NCBI RefSeq assembly: GCF_024347435.1
Contig: NZ_AP025480.1
Coordinates: 1,240,001 to 1,304,000 of the forward strand
Reading direction: 5' to 3'
Source of the DNA: Vibrio cyclitrophicus
Lineage (GTDB): Bacteria; Pseudomonadota; Gammaproteobacteria; Enterobacterales; Vibrionaceae
Length of the DNA stretch: 64,000 nt
Shown here: piece by piece, positions 8,224 to 16,263 of the stretch
How the letters are laid out: each line of letters starts with the position of its first letter
How positions within the stretch are numbered: position 1 is the stretch's first letter
The notes under the pieces: generated by a model
Told to the model about the DNA's origin: nothing
Database searches by the model: none
Seen by the model: only the letters and a program-made list of their open reading frames with translations
Position numbers and translations under genes: made by a program

Positions 8224-9702
8224 CTAGTAATTACGAATCGCTGCAAAGGCGTGTTGCAGTTTGTCTGCGTCTTTTTTACCCGGAGCGGATTCAACGCCAG
8301 AGTTGAGGTCTAATCCTAAACAGCCCAACTTAGCCGCTTGGTTAGCGTTTTCTGGGTTTAGGCCACCCGCTAACATGATTGCGCTTTGGTTGTTGATTAG
8401 GCTCCAATCGAACGCTTGACCAGTACCACCCGTTTGAGAACCCACTTTAGTATCTAGCAGGTGACGAGTCACATTGCTTTGAAGTAATTCTGGTAGCACA
8501 CTTTCAGCGCCGTTTTCAGTACTGCAAGCAACACCGTAAGCTTTCCAAATTTCAACATTTTCAGGTAGAGATTGTTTTAACTCATCGACAAACGCTTGAG
8601 ATTCATCACCGTGCAGTTGCACCGCAAACAGACCGAGTTCAGAAACTGTGTTAGCAACGTCAGCAACACTATGATTTTGGAACACACCCACGTAGTTCAA
8701 AGGTGCGCCGCTCATGGTTAAACGAGCTGCCTCGATATCCACATGACGCTTAGACGCTTCAACGAAAATCAAACCACCGAATACTGCACCTGCTTGATAC
8801 GCTTTCGCGGCATCGTCAGAGTGAGTTAAACCACACACTTTGTTTTCACCGAGCGTCACTTTACGCACTGCAAGTTCAAGGTTCTTTTCAGCCATGAGAG
8901 AGCTGCCGATTAGGAAGCCGTCTGCAAATGTTGAAAGGTCACGCACTTGTTTGTGTGTGTAGATGCCAGACTCTGAAATCACGACTGCGTTTGGAGCCAG
9001 TTCGCGAATCAGCGGAGCCAACTCTTTGGTACGATTCAAATCAGTCGAAAGGTCACGTAGGTTACGGTTATTAATACCGATCACCTTTGCTTTTAAAGCG
9101 ACAGCGCGGTGAAGCTCTTCTTCGTTGCTGACTTCGGTAAGTACACCCATGTTGAGTGAGTGAGCGACTTCAGCCAGTGCTTGGTACTCTTCGTCATCTA
9201 ATACCGATAGCATTAGCAAAATTGCGTCAGCTGAGTAGTGACGAGCTAGGTAAACTTGGTAGGTATCAACCATGAAGTCTTTACACAGGATTGGCTGCTT
9301 AGCAATGCTACGAACCTTTGGTAAAAACTCAAAGTCACCTTGGAAGTATTTCTCGTCTGTCAGTACTGAAATTGCGTTTGCGTGGTTGTTGTACACCGAT
9401 GCAATGTAATCCAAGTCAAACTCGTCACGGATTAGCCCTTTTGACGGAGATGCTTTTTTACATTCAGTGATGAAAACTGTTTGTTCGCCGCTCAGTGCAT
9501 CATAAAAGCTGCGGTCTGTTAGGGTTAGTGACGCCTTAAACTCGTCTAATGGTTGAGTCTGCTTACGCGCTTCAACCCATTGGTATTTATCACGAACGAT
9601 TTTTGCTAATACTTCCGCCATTTCAGCTTCTTTGACTGAAACGTGGGTCGACAGTTTATCGGTAGTCTGTGTCATGTTCTTTGTCTCAACTCCGTCGTTC
9701 AT
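8224..9702 (-). CDS. trpCF: Bifunctional indole-3-glycerol-phosphate synthase / phosphoribosylanthranilate isomerase
   Basis: This fused enzyme performs two successive steps of tryptophan synthesis. The N-terminal TIM barrel (about residues 20-280) is TrpC, with ITECKKASPSKGLI, ILCKDFMVDTYQV and VISESGIYTHKQV motifs. The C-terminal barrel (about 285-490) is TrpF, starting at KVCGLTHSDDAAKA with its catalytic Cys and ending with MLAGGLNPENANQA and GLDLNSGVE. The 492-residue size is slightly longer than the E. coli fusion because of a 25-residue N-terminal tail. The start overlaps the trpD stop as TAATG, which supports this start and coupling. Confidence 0.97.
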   Translation of the reverse strand: MNDGVETKNMTQTTDKLSTHVSVKEAEMAEVLAKIVRDKYQWVEARKQTQPLDEFKASLTLTDRSFYDALSGEQTVFITECKKASPSKGLIRDEFDLDYIASVYNNHANAISVLTDEKYFQGDFEFLPKVRSIAKQPILCKDFMVDTYQVYLARHYSADAILLMLSVLDDEEYQALAEVAHSLNMGVLTEVSNEEELHRAVALKAKVIGINNRNLRDLSTDLNRTKELAPLIRELAPNAVVISESGIYTHKQVRDLSTFADGFLIGSSLMAEKNLELAVRKVTLGENKVCGLTHSDDAAKAYQAGAVFGGLIFVEASKRHVDIEAARLTMSGAPLNYVGVFQNHSVADVANTVSELGLFAVQLHGDESQAFVDELKQSLPENVEIWKAYGVACSTENGAESVLPELLQSNVTRHLLDTKVGSQTGGTGQAFDWSLINNQSAIMLAGGLNPENANQAAKLGCLGLDLNSGVESAPGKKDADKLQHAFAAIRNY

Positions 9703-10697
9703 TAGGCATGTGCAGCAAGCTTTTGTACAAGCTCGTATGCTTTGCCAGAGTTCATTGCGTCAATCGCTTGCTGTGCATTGGCTTTTAGATCTTCGTAACC
9801 GAATAGGCGCATCAGCAAAGCAACGTTCACGGCTACTGCGCCAACTTGGGCTTCAGTGCCTTTACCCGTCAGGATATCTGTTGTGATAGCTTTGTTCTCT
9901 TCTGGCTCGCCGCCCTTAATCGCTTCAAGAGGGTGAGTGTTCAAACCAAAATCTGCCGGAGTCACGGTGTATTCGTGAATTGTGCCATCTTTAATTTCAG
10001 CAACGATCGTTTCGCCGTGAATTGCTACTTCATCAAGGCCGCTACCGTGAACAACCGCTGCACGTTTCATACCCATTTGCAGCATGGTTTCCGCGATAGG
10101 GCGTACAAGCTCTTTGCTGTAAACACCCATAAGCTCGATGTTAGGGCGAGCAGGGTTAATTAGTGGGCCAAGAATGTTGAAGATCGTGCGTGTTTTCATA
10201 GTTTGGCGAACAGGCATCGCGTGACGCACGCCACCGTGGTATTGCGGAGCGAATAGGAATGCTACGCCAAGCTCGTCGACTGCAGTACGAGTGTCTTCAG
10301 CTGTCATCGCTAGGTTGATGCCGAACGAGTCTAGTAGGTCAGAGGAGCCTGACTTGCTCGATACACTGCGGTTACCGTGCTTCGCGATTTTTAAACCACA
10401 CGCTGCTGCTACAAATGCAGAGGTTGTAGAAATGTTGATGGTGTCATGACCATCGCCACCTGTACCTACGATGTCTGCAAAATCGTAATCAGGGCGTGGA
10501 AACGGGTTTGCATTGGCAAGCAGTGCTTTTGCCGCGCCAGCGATTTCGTCTGGCGTCTCGCCTTTGATTTTCAATGCAGTCAGCGCTGAAGCCATCAAGA
10601 TTGGGTCTAGTTCGCCCTTGATGATCACATCAAACAGTTGTTGGCTTTCTTCTTGAGTAAGAGACTGTTGTTCGTAAAGTTTATTAATCTGTTCCAT
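9702..10697 (-). CDS. trpD: Anthranilate phosphoribosyltransferase
   Basis: TrpD transfers the phosphoribosyl group of PRPP to anthranilate. At 331 residues it is a stand-alone TrpD, not fused to TrpG as in E. coli; this is the usual Vibrio arrangement. Motifs are the PRPP loop DIVGTGGDGHDTINIS, KHGNRSVSSKSGSSDLL, the PQYHGGVRHAMPVRQ region and the FNILGPLINPARP loop. It lies nine bases after trpG and overlaps trpCF by one base. Confidence 0.98.
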   Translation of the reverse strand: MEQINKLYEQQSLTQEESQQLFDVIIKGELDPILMASALTALKIKGETPDEIAGAAKALLANANPFPRPDYDFADIVGTGGDGHDTINISTTSAFVAAACGLKIAKHGNRSVSSKSGSSDLLDSFGINLAMTAEDTRTAVDELGVAFLFAPQYHGGVRHAMPVRQTMKTRTIFNILGPLINPARPNIELMGVYSKELVRPIAETMLQMGMKRAAVVHGSGLDEVAIHGETIVAEIKDGTIHEYTVTPADFGLNTHPLEAIKGGEPEENKAITTDILTGKGTEAQVGAVAVNVALLMRLFGYEDLKANAQQAIDAMNSGKAYELVQKLAAHA

Positions 10698-10706
10698 GAT
10701 CGTTTC

Positions 10707-11333
10707 CTAGTTAGTCTTTTTATCAAGAGTAGAGCTTTTCTCTAGATGAAGAGGTTTCTCAAGAGCCCATTCGATAGCGTTCGCTAGAAGCGTTGTACCG
10801 TAGGTCGTCATTATCGACTCTGGGTGGAATTGGAATCCACAAACTTTGTCTTTTTCTTGAACCACAGACATTACCAAATCATCGACTTCAGCTGTCACCG
10901 TTAGGCTATCAGATACATGCGTTGCTACTAAAGAGTGGTAGCGAGCGATAGCCAGTGGCGAAGGTAAGCCTTGGTAAGTCGCATGGTTTTGGTGTTCCAT
11001 CATCGACACCTTACCATGAATTATTTCGCCAGCGCCTGCAACGGTGCCGCCGTAGGCTTCAACAATCGCTTGGTGGCCTAAGCAAATGCCAATCATTGGC
11101 ACTTTGCCTTTTAGCAGCTGAATCAGCTCAGGCATGCAGCCCGCATCAGCCGGAGCGCCAGGGCCAGGTGAAAGCAGTGCAACAGGGTTGTCTAGTTCGT
11201 TGATCGCCGCTTCAACTACTTTTGCAGGAATGTTGTTACGGTAAATTTTCACACTGTGACCTAATGAACGAAACTGGTCTACAAGGTTGTAAGTGAACGA
11301 GTCGAAGTTATCGATGAATACAATATCAGCCAT
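10707..11333 (-). CDS. trpG: Anthranilate synthase glutamine amidotransferase subunit
   Basis: TrpG hydrolyses glutamine and passes ammonia to TrpE for anthranilate formation. The class I amidotransferase triad is visible: the nucleophile Cys84 in MIGICLGHQAIVEAYGG, and His/Glu in CGFQFHPESIMT. The LLSPGPGAP oxyanion segment precedes it. The 208 residues include a polar tail after the catalytic domain. Its start lies two bases after the trpE stop, giving tight coupling with the partner subunit. Confidence 0.97.
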   Translation of the reverse strand: MADIVFIDNFDSFTYNLVDQFRSLGHSVKIYRNNIPAKVVEAAINELDNPVALLSPGPGAPADAGCMPELIQLLKGKVPMIGICLGHQAIVEAYGGTVAGAGEIIHGKVSMMEHQNHATYQGLPSPLAIARYHSLVATHVSDSLTVTAEVDDLVMSVVQEKDKVCGFQFHPESIMTTYGTTLLANAIEWALEKPLHLEKSSTLDKKTN

Positions 11334-11335
11334 GA

Positions 11336-12925
11336 TTACGACTCCTTCTTACTTGTTAGGTTTTTAGTATGAGCTGCTTGAATCGCAGATATGACCGCTT
11401 GAGCTTTGCCGCGAGTTTCATCCGCTTCTGCTTGTGGGTCAGAGTCGAACACCACGCCCGCGCCTGCTTGTACTTGTGCCATGCCATCTTCAACGTAAGC
11501 AGAGCGAATTACGATACAAGTATCTAAAGTACCTTCGCCGGTTAGGTAACCGACTGCACCGCCGTAGCTACCACGGCGCGTTTTTTCTACGTCACGAATA
11601 AGCTGCATTGCACGGATTTTTGGTGCGCCCGTTAGCGTACCCATGTTCATACAAGCTTGGTAAGCGTGTAGGGCATCTAAATCTTCACGTAGCTGACCTA
11701 CAACACGAGAAACCAAGTGCATCACATGGCTGTAGCGGTCAACTTTTAGCAAGTCTGCTACGTGGCGAGTGCCTGCTTCAGCAATACGAGCCACATCGTT
11801 ACGCGCTAGGTCTACTAGCATCATGTGTTCTGCGTTTTCTTTCTTGTCGGTGCGCAGTTCAAGCTCAATACGGCTGTCTAGATCGAAATCGATTTGGCCA
11901 TTCGGGCGCTTACCGCGGCGACGAGTACCGGCAATTGGGTAAATCTCGATTTGATTAGTTTCTGTTTCGTATTTCAGAGCACTTTCAGGAGAAGCACCAA
12001 ACAGAGTAAACAGCTCGTCTTGCATGTAGAACATGTAAGGGCTTGGGTTACTTTGCTTGAGTTCTTTGTAAGCAGCCAGTGGAGCAGGGCAAGGCAGTGT
12101 GAAGCGGCGTGAAGGTACCACTTGGAATACGTCACCTTTTACTACGTATTCTTTTAAGTCACGAACCGTTTGGCAGAAGTCTTTATCTGAAACGCTTGGT
12201 ACCGCTTCAACGTTGTTGAGCGGTGTTACTTCTGTGATGGCTTTCAGTGATTGACACTGAGTTTGAATTTCGGCTAAGCGCTCAGTTAGCCGTACTTTGA
12301 TGCTGTCATCTTGAGCGAACAAGCTCGCATGAAGTAGGCCTTCGTTCTCTTGATGGTCGAAACGCAATAGTGTTTCAGCTACGTAGAAGACAAAGTCAGG
12401 ACAATTGTTGGTTGCTTCAGCATCACCTAGCGGTTCAAAGTTCGCCACGATGTCATAAGCGAATAAGCCCGCCATGAATAGTGCGTGTTTGTTATCTGCG
12501 TCTTGCTCAAAGCTGTGCTGCACTAAACGTAGAGCATCGAATGAAGAGGCTTCTCTTAAACGTGAGTCTTCATCTACTTCGTTGCTTGGCTCGATAAAAG
12601 TCAGCGTCAAAACGTTATCAGTCAGGTCAGATTTAATTTCTGCTTTCACATTTTGAGTTAGGTGTTCGATAAGCGCTTGACCGTTTTCAGTCAATGCTTG
12701 AAAGGTTACTTCATGTCCGCGACATACGATGCGAACAGCAGAGTCGATAAGGAGTAGGCTTGTCAGGTTCTGTTTAGATTCAATCTCAGCAGATTCCAAC
12801 AACAGACTGTCTGTTTTGTTTTCACACAAAGTATGAAAAACGCTGGTTGGATCTTGCGAGTAAGGAACTGAAGAATTGATGACCTCAATGGTTCCCAGCT
12901 TTTTGATTTCAATGGCCTTGTTCAC
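11336..12925 (-). CDS. trpE: Anthranilate synthase component I
   Basis: TrpE makes anthranilate from chorismate, with ammonia from TrpG; it is the first and feedback-inhibited step. I set the start at the GTG at 12925 (VNKAIEIKKLG), because AAAGGAGGTC lies just before it. The frame remains open for 21 more codons to an ATG without an RBS. The product of about 529 residues has the LLLESAEI allosteric region near the N-terminus that normally binds tryptophan. The chorismate-binding domain follows, with VVPSRRFTLPCP, YPIAGTRRRGKRPNG, GTLTGAPKIRAMQLI and VQAGAGVVFDSDP. It is the first structural gene after the attenuator. Confidence 0.96.
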   Translation of the reverse strand: MNKAIEIKKLGTIEVINSSVPYSQDPTSVFHTLCENKTDSLLLESAEIESKQNLTSLLLIDSAVRIVCRGHEVTFQALTENGQALIEHLTQNVKAEIKSDLTDNVLTLTFIEPSNEVDEDSRLREASSFDALRLVQHSFEQDADNKHALFMAGLFAYDIVANFEPLGDAEATNNCPDFVFYVAETLLRFDHQENEGLLHASLFAQDDSIKVRLTERLAEIQTQCQSLKAITEVTPLNNVEAVPSVSDKDFCQTVRDLKEYVVKGDVFQVVPSRRFTLPCPAPLAAYKELKQSNPSPYMFYMQDELFTLFGASPESALKYETETNQIEIYPIAGTRRRGKRPNGQIDFDLDSRIELELRTDKKENAEHMMLVDLARNDVARIAEAGTRHVADLLKVDRYSHVMHLVSRVVGQLREDLDALHAYQACMNMGTLTGAPKIRAMQLIRDVEKTRRGSYGGAVGYLTGEGTLDTCIVIRSAYVEDGMAQVQAGAGVVFDSDPQAEADETRGKAQAVISAIQAAHTKNLTSKKES

Positions 12926-13050
12926 AAGACCTCCTTTATGATTCTTTAAATTTCCTGTCGTACATAGTCGCATAAAGATACTGTTCACCCAATCTAGAAT
13001 ATGGTCAATTCGTTGATTTGTTAGTCAGTTGAATGTGAGATGTTCGACAA

Positions 13051-13080
13051 ATTAAAAAGCCCGCTATGAAAGCGGGCTTA
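13051..13080 (-). terminator. trp attenuator (transcription terminator in the leader)
   Basis: The inverted repeat AAGCCCGCT / AGCGGGCTT (13057-13065, 13071-13079) has a five-base loop. On the minus strand it is followed by TTTTTAATTT. It lies between trpL and trpE. A GTGGGCT segment over the last Trp-Trp-Ala codons of trpL (13127-13133) can pair with the first terminator arm, which provides a plausible antiterminator. Confidence 0.9.
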
Positions 13081-13111
13081 GTGATAACTTTTTTATAAAC
13101 AAACTGTTTAA

Positions 13112-13237
13112 CTAGAAGTACACGTTAGCCCACCAAGAACTTGTCCAAGTGCGCCACCAATTAAGCTCTGAACTTGCTTCTACTGAAGAAAGTTCTAAAA
13201 CTTTATCTTTATGGTTTTGGTTAAATTCTTGTAACAT
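13112..13237 (-). CDS. trpL: trp operon leader peptide
   Basis: This short reading frame starts with ATG at 13237 and ends with TAG. It encodes 41 residues with five tryptophans in a ten-residue stretch (WWRTWTSSWW, residues 27-36), five residues before the end. Ribosome stalling at these codons when charged tRNA-Trp is scarce would prevent folding of the terminator at 13051-13080. It is much longer than the 14-residue E. coli leader peptide; the N-terminal 26 residues (MLQEFNQNHKDKV...) are polar. Position, Trp cluster and downstream attenuator together make this call firm. Confidence 0.93.
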   Translation of the reverse strand: MLQEFNQNHKDKVLELSSVEASSELNWWRTWTSSWWANVYF

Positions 13238-13264
13238 AGTGAACCTATCAAATGTGATACTTCG

Positions 13265-13305
13265 TATTTGTGTACTAGTTAACTAGTTTTGTGCTTGCAG
13301 GTCAA
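13265..13305 (-). promoter_or_regulatory. trp promoter with overlapping TrpR operator
   Basis: On the minus strand TTGACC (13300-13305) and TTAACT (13277-13282) are separated by 17 bases. The -10 lies inside the palindrome ACTAGTTAACTAGT (13274-13287), the core of the classical TrpR operator. The arrangement matches the known E. coli trp promoter-operator. TrpR with bound tryptophan should block initiation. The divergent rnm gene starts only 53 bp beyond this promoter. Confidence 0.92.
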
Positions 13306-13357
13306 GTGCGTTGACACAAATATAACGATAAAAATTGAAAACAATGAAAAAGAATAT

Positions 13358-14227
13358 ATGAGAATTGATCTACATAGTCATACAACAGCCTCAGATGGCC
13401 GACTTACTCCACCTGAACTGATTGACCGAGCGCTAGGCTTTAACATCGAAGCGTTAGCGATTACAGATCATGATACGACTGATGGGCTTGCAGAAGCACG
13501 CAGCTATATTGCTGATAACAATCTTCCTATTCAGTTGATTAACGGCATCGAGATCTCAACCGTTTGGCAAAACAAAGATATCCATATTGTTGGGTTAAAC
13601 GTCGATCCTGAATCACCAGAATTGAAAGCGTTAATTGAACAACAGAAGCAACACCGTGTCGGACGTGCAGAGATGATTGCTCAGCGCCTTGAGAAAGCGA
13701 CCCGAGAAGGGGTTCTCGATGAGGTTAAGTTGATTGCTGGTGATGCGCCGATTACTCGCGCTCACTTTGCTAAGTGGCTAGTTGATAACGGTTATGCGAA
13801 AACCATGCAGCAGGTATTTAAAAAGTTTCTAACTCGCAATAACCCAGGCTACGTGCCGCCAACTTGGTGCTCTATGAGCGATGCTGTCACGGCAATTCAT
13901 GCAGCCGGCGGACAGGCTGTATTAGCACACCCTGCGCGATATGGCCTTACAGCAAAGTGGGTTAAGCGTTTGTTAGCCGCATTTGTTGAAGCAAAAGGTG
14001 ACGCTATGGAAGTGGCTCAACCTCAACAAGCACAACAAGAAAGACGCACACTTGCGGATTATGCTATACAATACAAACTATTAGCCTCCCAAGGCAGCGA
14101 CTTCCATTATCCATCCCCGTGGATGGAACTTGGACGTAATCTCTGGCTACCTTCTGGGGTCGAAGAAGTATGGAAAGATTGGGAGTTTCAAACGGTTCCA
14201 CCATCTGATACCGATGACAGTATTTAG
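13358..14227 (+). CDS. rnm: RNase AM / PHP-domain 3',5'-nucleotide bisphosphate phosphatase (YciV/TrpH)
   Basis: This PHP-family metal-dependent phosphoesterase of 289 residues is orthologous to E. coli YciV (Rnm). That enzyme acts as a 5'-3' exoribonuclease that trims rRNA 5' ends and also removes the 3' phosphate from nucleoside bisphosphates. Metal ligands are seen in [14 protein letters not shown] (start), [18 protein letters not shown], the LAHPARYG region and GSDFHYP near the C-terminus. I chose ATG 13358, since MRIDLHSHT is the conserved beginning; the frame is open upstream into the trp promoter. It is divergent from trp and followed by yciO and rluB, the same order as in E. coli. Confidence 0.9.
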   Translation: MRIDLHSHTTASDGRLTPPELIDRALGFNIEALAITDHDTTDGLAEARSYIADNNLPIQLINGIEISTVWQNKDIHIVGLNVDPESPELKALIEQQKQHRVGRAEMIAQRLEKATREGVLDEVKLIAGDAPITRAHFAKWLVDNGYAKTMQQVFKKFLTRNNPGYVPPTWCSMSDAVTAIHAAGGQAVLAHPARYGLTAKWVKRLLAAFVEAKGDAMEVAQPQQAQQERRTLADYAIQYKLLASQGSDFHYPSPWMELGRNLWLPSGVEEVWKDWEFQTVPPSDTDDSI

Positions 14228-14282
14228 GTGAACCAGCTCCTTCTGATGATAGAGTCGAGAGATTCGATAACGAGGATCAACA

Positions 14283-14903
14283 ATGAGCCAGTTTTTTTAT
14301 GTACATCCAGATAACCCACAAGCACGCTTAATTACCCAGGCGGTTGCGATTATTCGCAATGGCGGTGTGGTGGTTTATCCAACAGATTCCGGCTATGCGC
14401 TGGGCTGTCAGCTTGAAAATAAACAAGCACTTGAACGTATCTGTAAGATCCGTCGAATCGATGACAAACACAATTTCACGTTGTTATGCCGTGATCTTTC
14501 TGAATTGTCTCTGTACGCACGAGTAGATAACGTCGCATTCCGCCTGCTTAAGGCGCATACGCCCGGTGCTTACACGTTTATTTTTAAAGCAACCAAAGAA
14601 GTGCCAAAGCGTCTGATGAACGCCAAGCGTAAAACGATTGGGATTCGTGTCCCAGACAACAAGATTGCACTCGACTTGTTGGAAGCGATGGGCGAGCCAT
14701 TGATGTCGACGTCACTGATTCTTCCGGGGAACGAGACAACTGAATCGGACCCTGAAGAAATTCGTGACAGCCTAGAGCATGCGGTTGATGTCATTTTGAA
14801 TGGCGGTTACTTAGGTGAGCAACCAACCACAGTTATTGACTTCAGCGACGATGACGCCGTTGTTTTACGTCGTGGTGCCGGCGATCCAGCACCGTTTGAA
14901 TAA
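14283..14903 (+). CDS. yciO: YciO, Sua5/YrdC-family protein
   Basis: At 206 residues this is the paralogue of TsaC/Sua5, which makes threonylcarbamoyl-AMP for tRNA t6A modification. The YrdC fold is evident from VVYPTDSGYALGC, the KRKTIGIRVPDN nucleotide/RNA-binding segment, and the STSLILPG strand. In TsaC the early motif has KRP(x)KP; here it is ICKIRRIDDKHNFT. YciO is known to have weak or different activity from TsaC, so its exact role is uncertain. The start is preceded by AACGAGGATC. The gap of 55 bases to rnm suggests cotranscription. Confidence 0.9.
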   Translation: MSQFFYVHPDNPQARLITQAVAIIRNGGVVVYPTDSGYALGCQLENKQALERICKIRRIDDKHNFTLLCRDLSELSLYARVDNVAFRLLKAHTPGAYTFIFKATKEVPKRLMNAKRKTIGIRVPDNKIALDLLEAMGEPLMSTSLILPGNETTESDPEEIRDSLEHAVDVILNGGYLGEQPTTVIDFSDDDAVVLRRGAGDPAPFE

Positions 14904-15063
14904 TAGCGTTACTGATTAACAGTCTGTAACGAAACAGCAAACTTGCTTGAGTAAATAACAAGTGCTTTTTGGCAGGTTATTTGCGATAATACGCGACCGC
15001 GATTTGGTCGCGAAAAAATTCATTCGACGTCTGTGAAGACGACAATTAGGTAGAAAAGAGTAA

Positions 15064-16098
15064 ATGAGCGAAAAATTACAGAAGGTTTTAGCGCGAGCTG
15101 GTCACGGTTCTCGTCGTGAACTAGAAGGTTTAATCAAATCTGGTCGTGTAAGTGTTAACGGTCAAGTTGCGAAACTGGGCGAGCGTCTTGAAGACGAGAA
15201 CTCAGTGATTCGTATCGATGGTCACACTATTACTGGTAAAGCTTCTGAAGAAGTAGTTTGTCGTGTGCTGGCTTACTACAAGCCAGAAGGTGGGCTGTGT
15301 ACTCGTCACGATCCTGAAGGTCGCCGTACTGTTTTCGATCGTCTACCTAAGATCCGTGGTTCTCGTTGGATTTCAGTTGGTCGTCTTGATGCAAACACAT
15401 CGGGTCTTTTGCTTTTCACTACTGATGGTGAACTTGCAAACCGCCTAATGCACCCAAGCCGTCAGGTTGAACGTGAATACCTAGTACGTGTATTTGGTGA
15501 AGTGAACGAGCAGAAGGTTAAGAACCTTGTGCGCGGCGTTGAACTAGAAGATGGCATGGCTCGTTTCGAAGATGTGGTTTACGCTGGTGGTGAAGGTATG
15601 AACCATACTTTCTACGTAGCGATTAACGAAGGTCGTAACCGCGAGGTTCGTCGTCTTTGGGAATCACAAGAAACGACAGTAAGCCGTCTAAAACGTGTAC
15701 GTTACGGTGATATCTACCTTGATAAGAAACTGCCTCGCGGCGGTTGGAAAGAGCTAGACCTTGAAGAAGTTAACTACCTACGTCAGTTGGTTGAGCTAAA
15801 TCCAGAGAAAGAAACATTGTTGGATCTTGATCCTTCAAATACTTCTCGTAAGCGTGAGCGTTCTCGTAGCCAAAAAATTCGTCGTGCTGTTAAGCGTCAC
15901 GAAGAGCGTGCAAATGCACCAAAAGGCCGTAGTAACCAGACTAAGCGTAAGAAGCCTGCAACTCGCGGTACTACAACTCCAGAATCAGGTCGTAGCACTC
16001 CAACAGCAAGCAAAGGCAAGCCTCAGACTAACAAGAGCAAGCCTAAATTGAACAATGGACGTCCGGCTAAACCAGCTAAGCCAAGAACACGTCAGTAA
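15064..16098 (+). CDS. rluB: 23S rRNA pseudouridine(2605) synthase RluB
   Basis: RluB converts U2605 of 23S rRNA to pseudouridine. An N-terminal S4 RNA-binding domain (residues 1-60, [20 protein letters not shown]) is followed by the RsuA-type catalytic domain. The catalytic Asp lies in [17 protein letters not shown]. The [13 protein letters not shown] motif lies near residue 190. After about residue 260 the protein becomes a low-complexity basic tail rich in Lys, Arg, Ser, Thr and Pro, typical of marine gammaproteobacterial RluB. Its natural terminator has been split by an insertion sequence 50-70 bases downstream. Confidence 0.95.
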   Translation: MSEKLQKVLARAGHGSRRELEGLIKSGRVSVNGQVAKLGERLEDENSVIRIDGHTITGKASEEVVCRVLAYYKPEGGLCTRHDPEGRRTVFDRLPKIRGSRWISVGRLDANTSGLLLFTTDGELANRLMHPSRQVEREYLVRVFGEVNEQKVKNLVRGVELEDGMARFEDVVYAGGEGMNHTFYVAINEGRNREVRRLWESQETTVSRLKRVRYGDIYLDKKLPRGGWKELDLEEVNYLRQLVELNPEKETLLDLDPSNTSRKRERSRSQKIRRAVKRHEERANAPKGRSNQTKRKKPATRGTTTPESGRSTPTASKGKPQTNKSKPKLNNGRPAKPAKPRTRQ

Positions 16099-16151
16099 TT
16101 ACTTCAGTTTTTAAGCTTAAAGCTTTATTAGTTGAAAATGCTGAATACTAA

Positions 16152-16169
16152 AAAACCTGCTCATTGAGC
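16152..16169 (+). terminator. Left half of the rluB terminator, split by the IS
   Basis: Removing the IS and one target copy restores CCTGCTC-ATT-GAGCAGG followed by seven T. This is a perfect 7-bp Rho-independent terminator. The left piece here keeps only the GCTC/GAGC mini-hairpin, without the T run; the T run lies at 17625-17631. Confidence 0.85.
16159..16169. repeat. Target site duplication, left copy of IS 1 (GCTCATTGAGC)
   Basis: The 11-bp sequence is repeated exactly at 17611-17621. It is itself palindromic and corresponds to the loop and upper stem of the rluB terminator. Confidence 0.9.
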
Positions 16170-16222
16170 TAACACTGATCATTTAAGCATTTTCCTGATC
16201 AGTTGAACGATCCTGCAGATGG

Positions 16223-16263
16223 TTGACAATACCCTTAAGCACTTCTGTTTAAGGGTATTTTTT
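16223..16263 (+). terminator. IS-borne terminator-like hairpin in front of the transposase
   Basis: The perfect 11-bp repeat AATACCCTTAA / TTAAGGGTATT (16228-16238, 16249-16259) is followed by a T run ending at 16263, directly before the transposase ATG at 16264. The AAGGG in the right arm is the only Shine-Dalgarno-like sequence before that ATG, so folding would hide it. The same structure is at 34231-34271 in copy 2. Confidence 0.8.
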
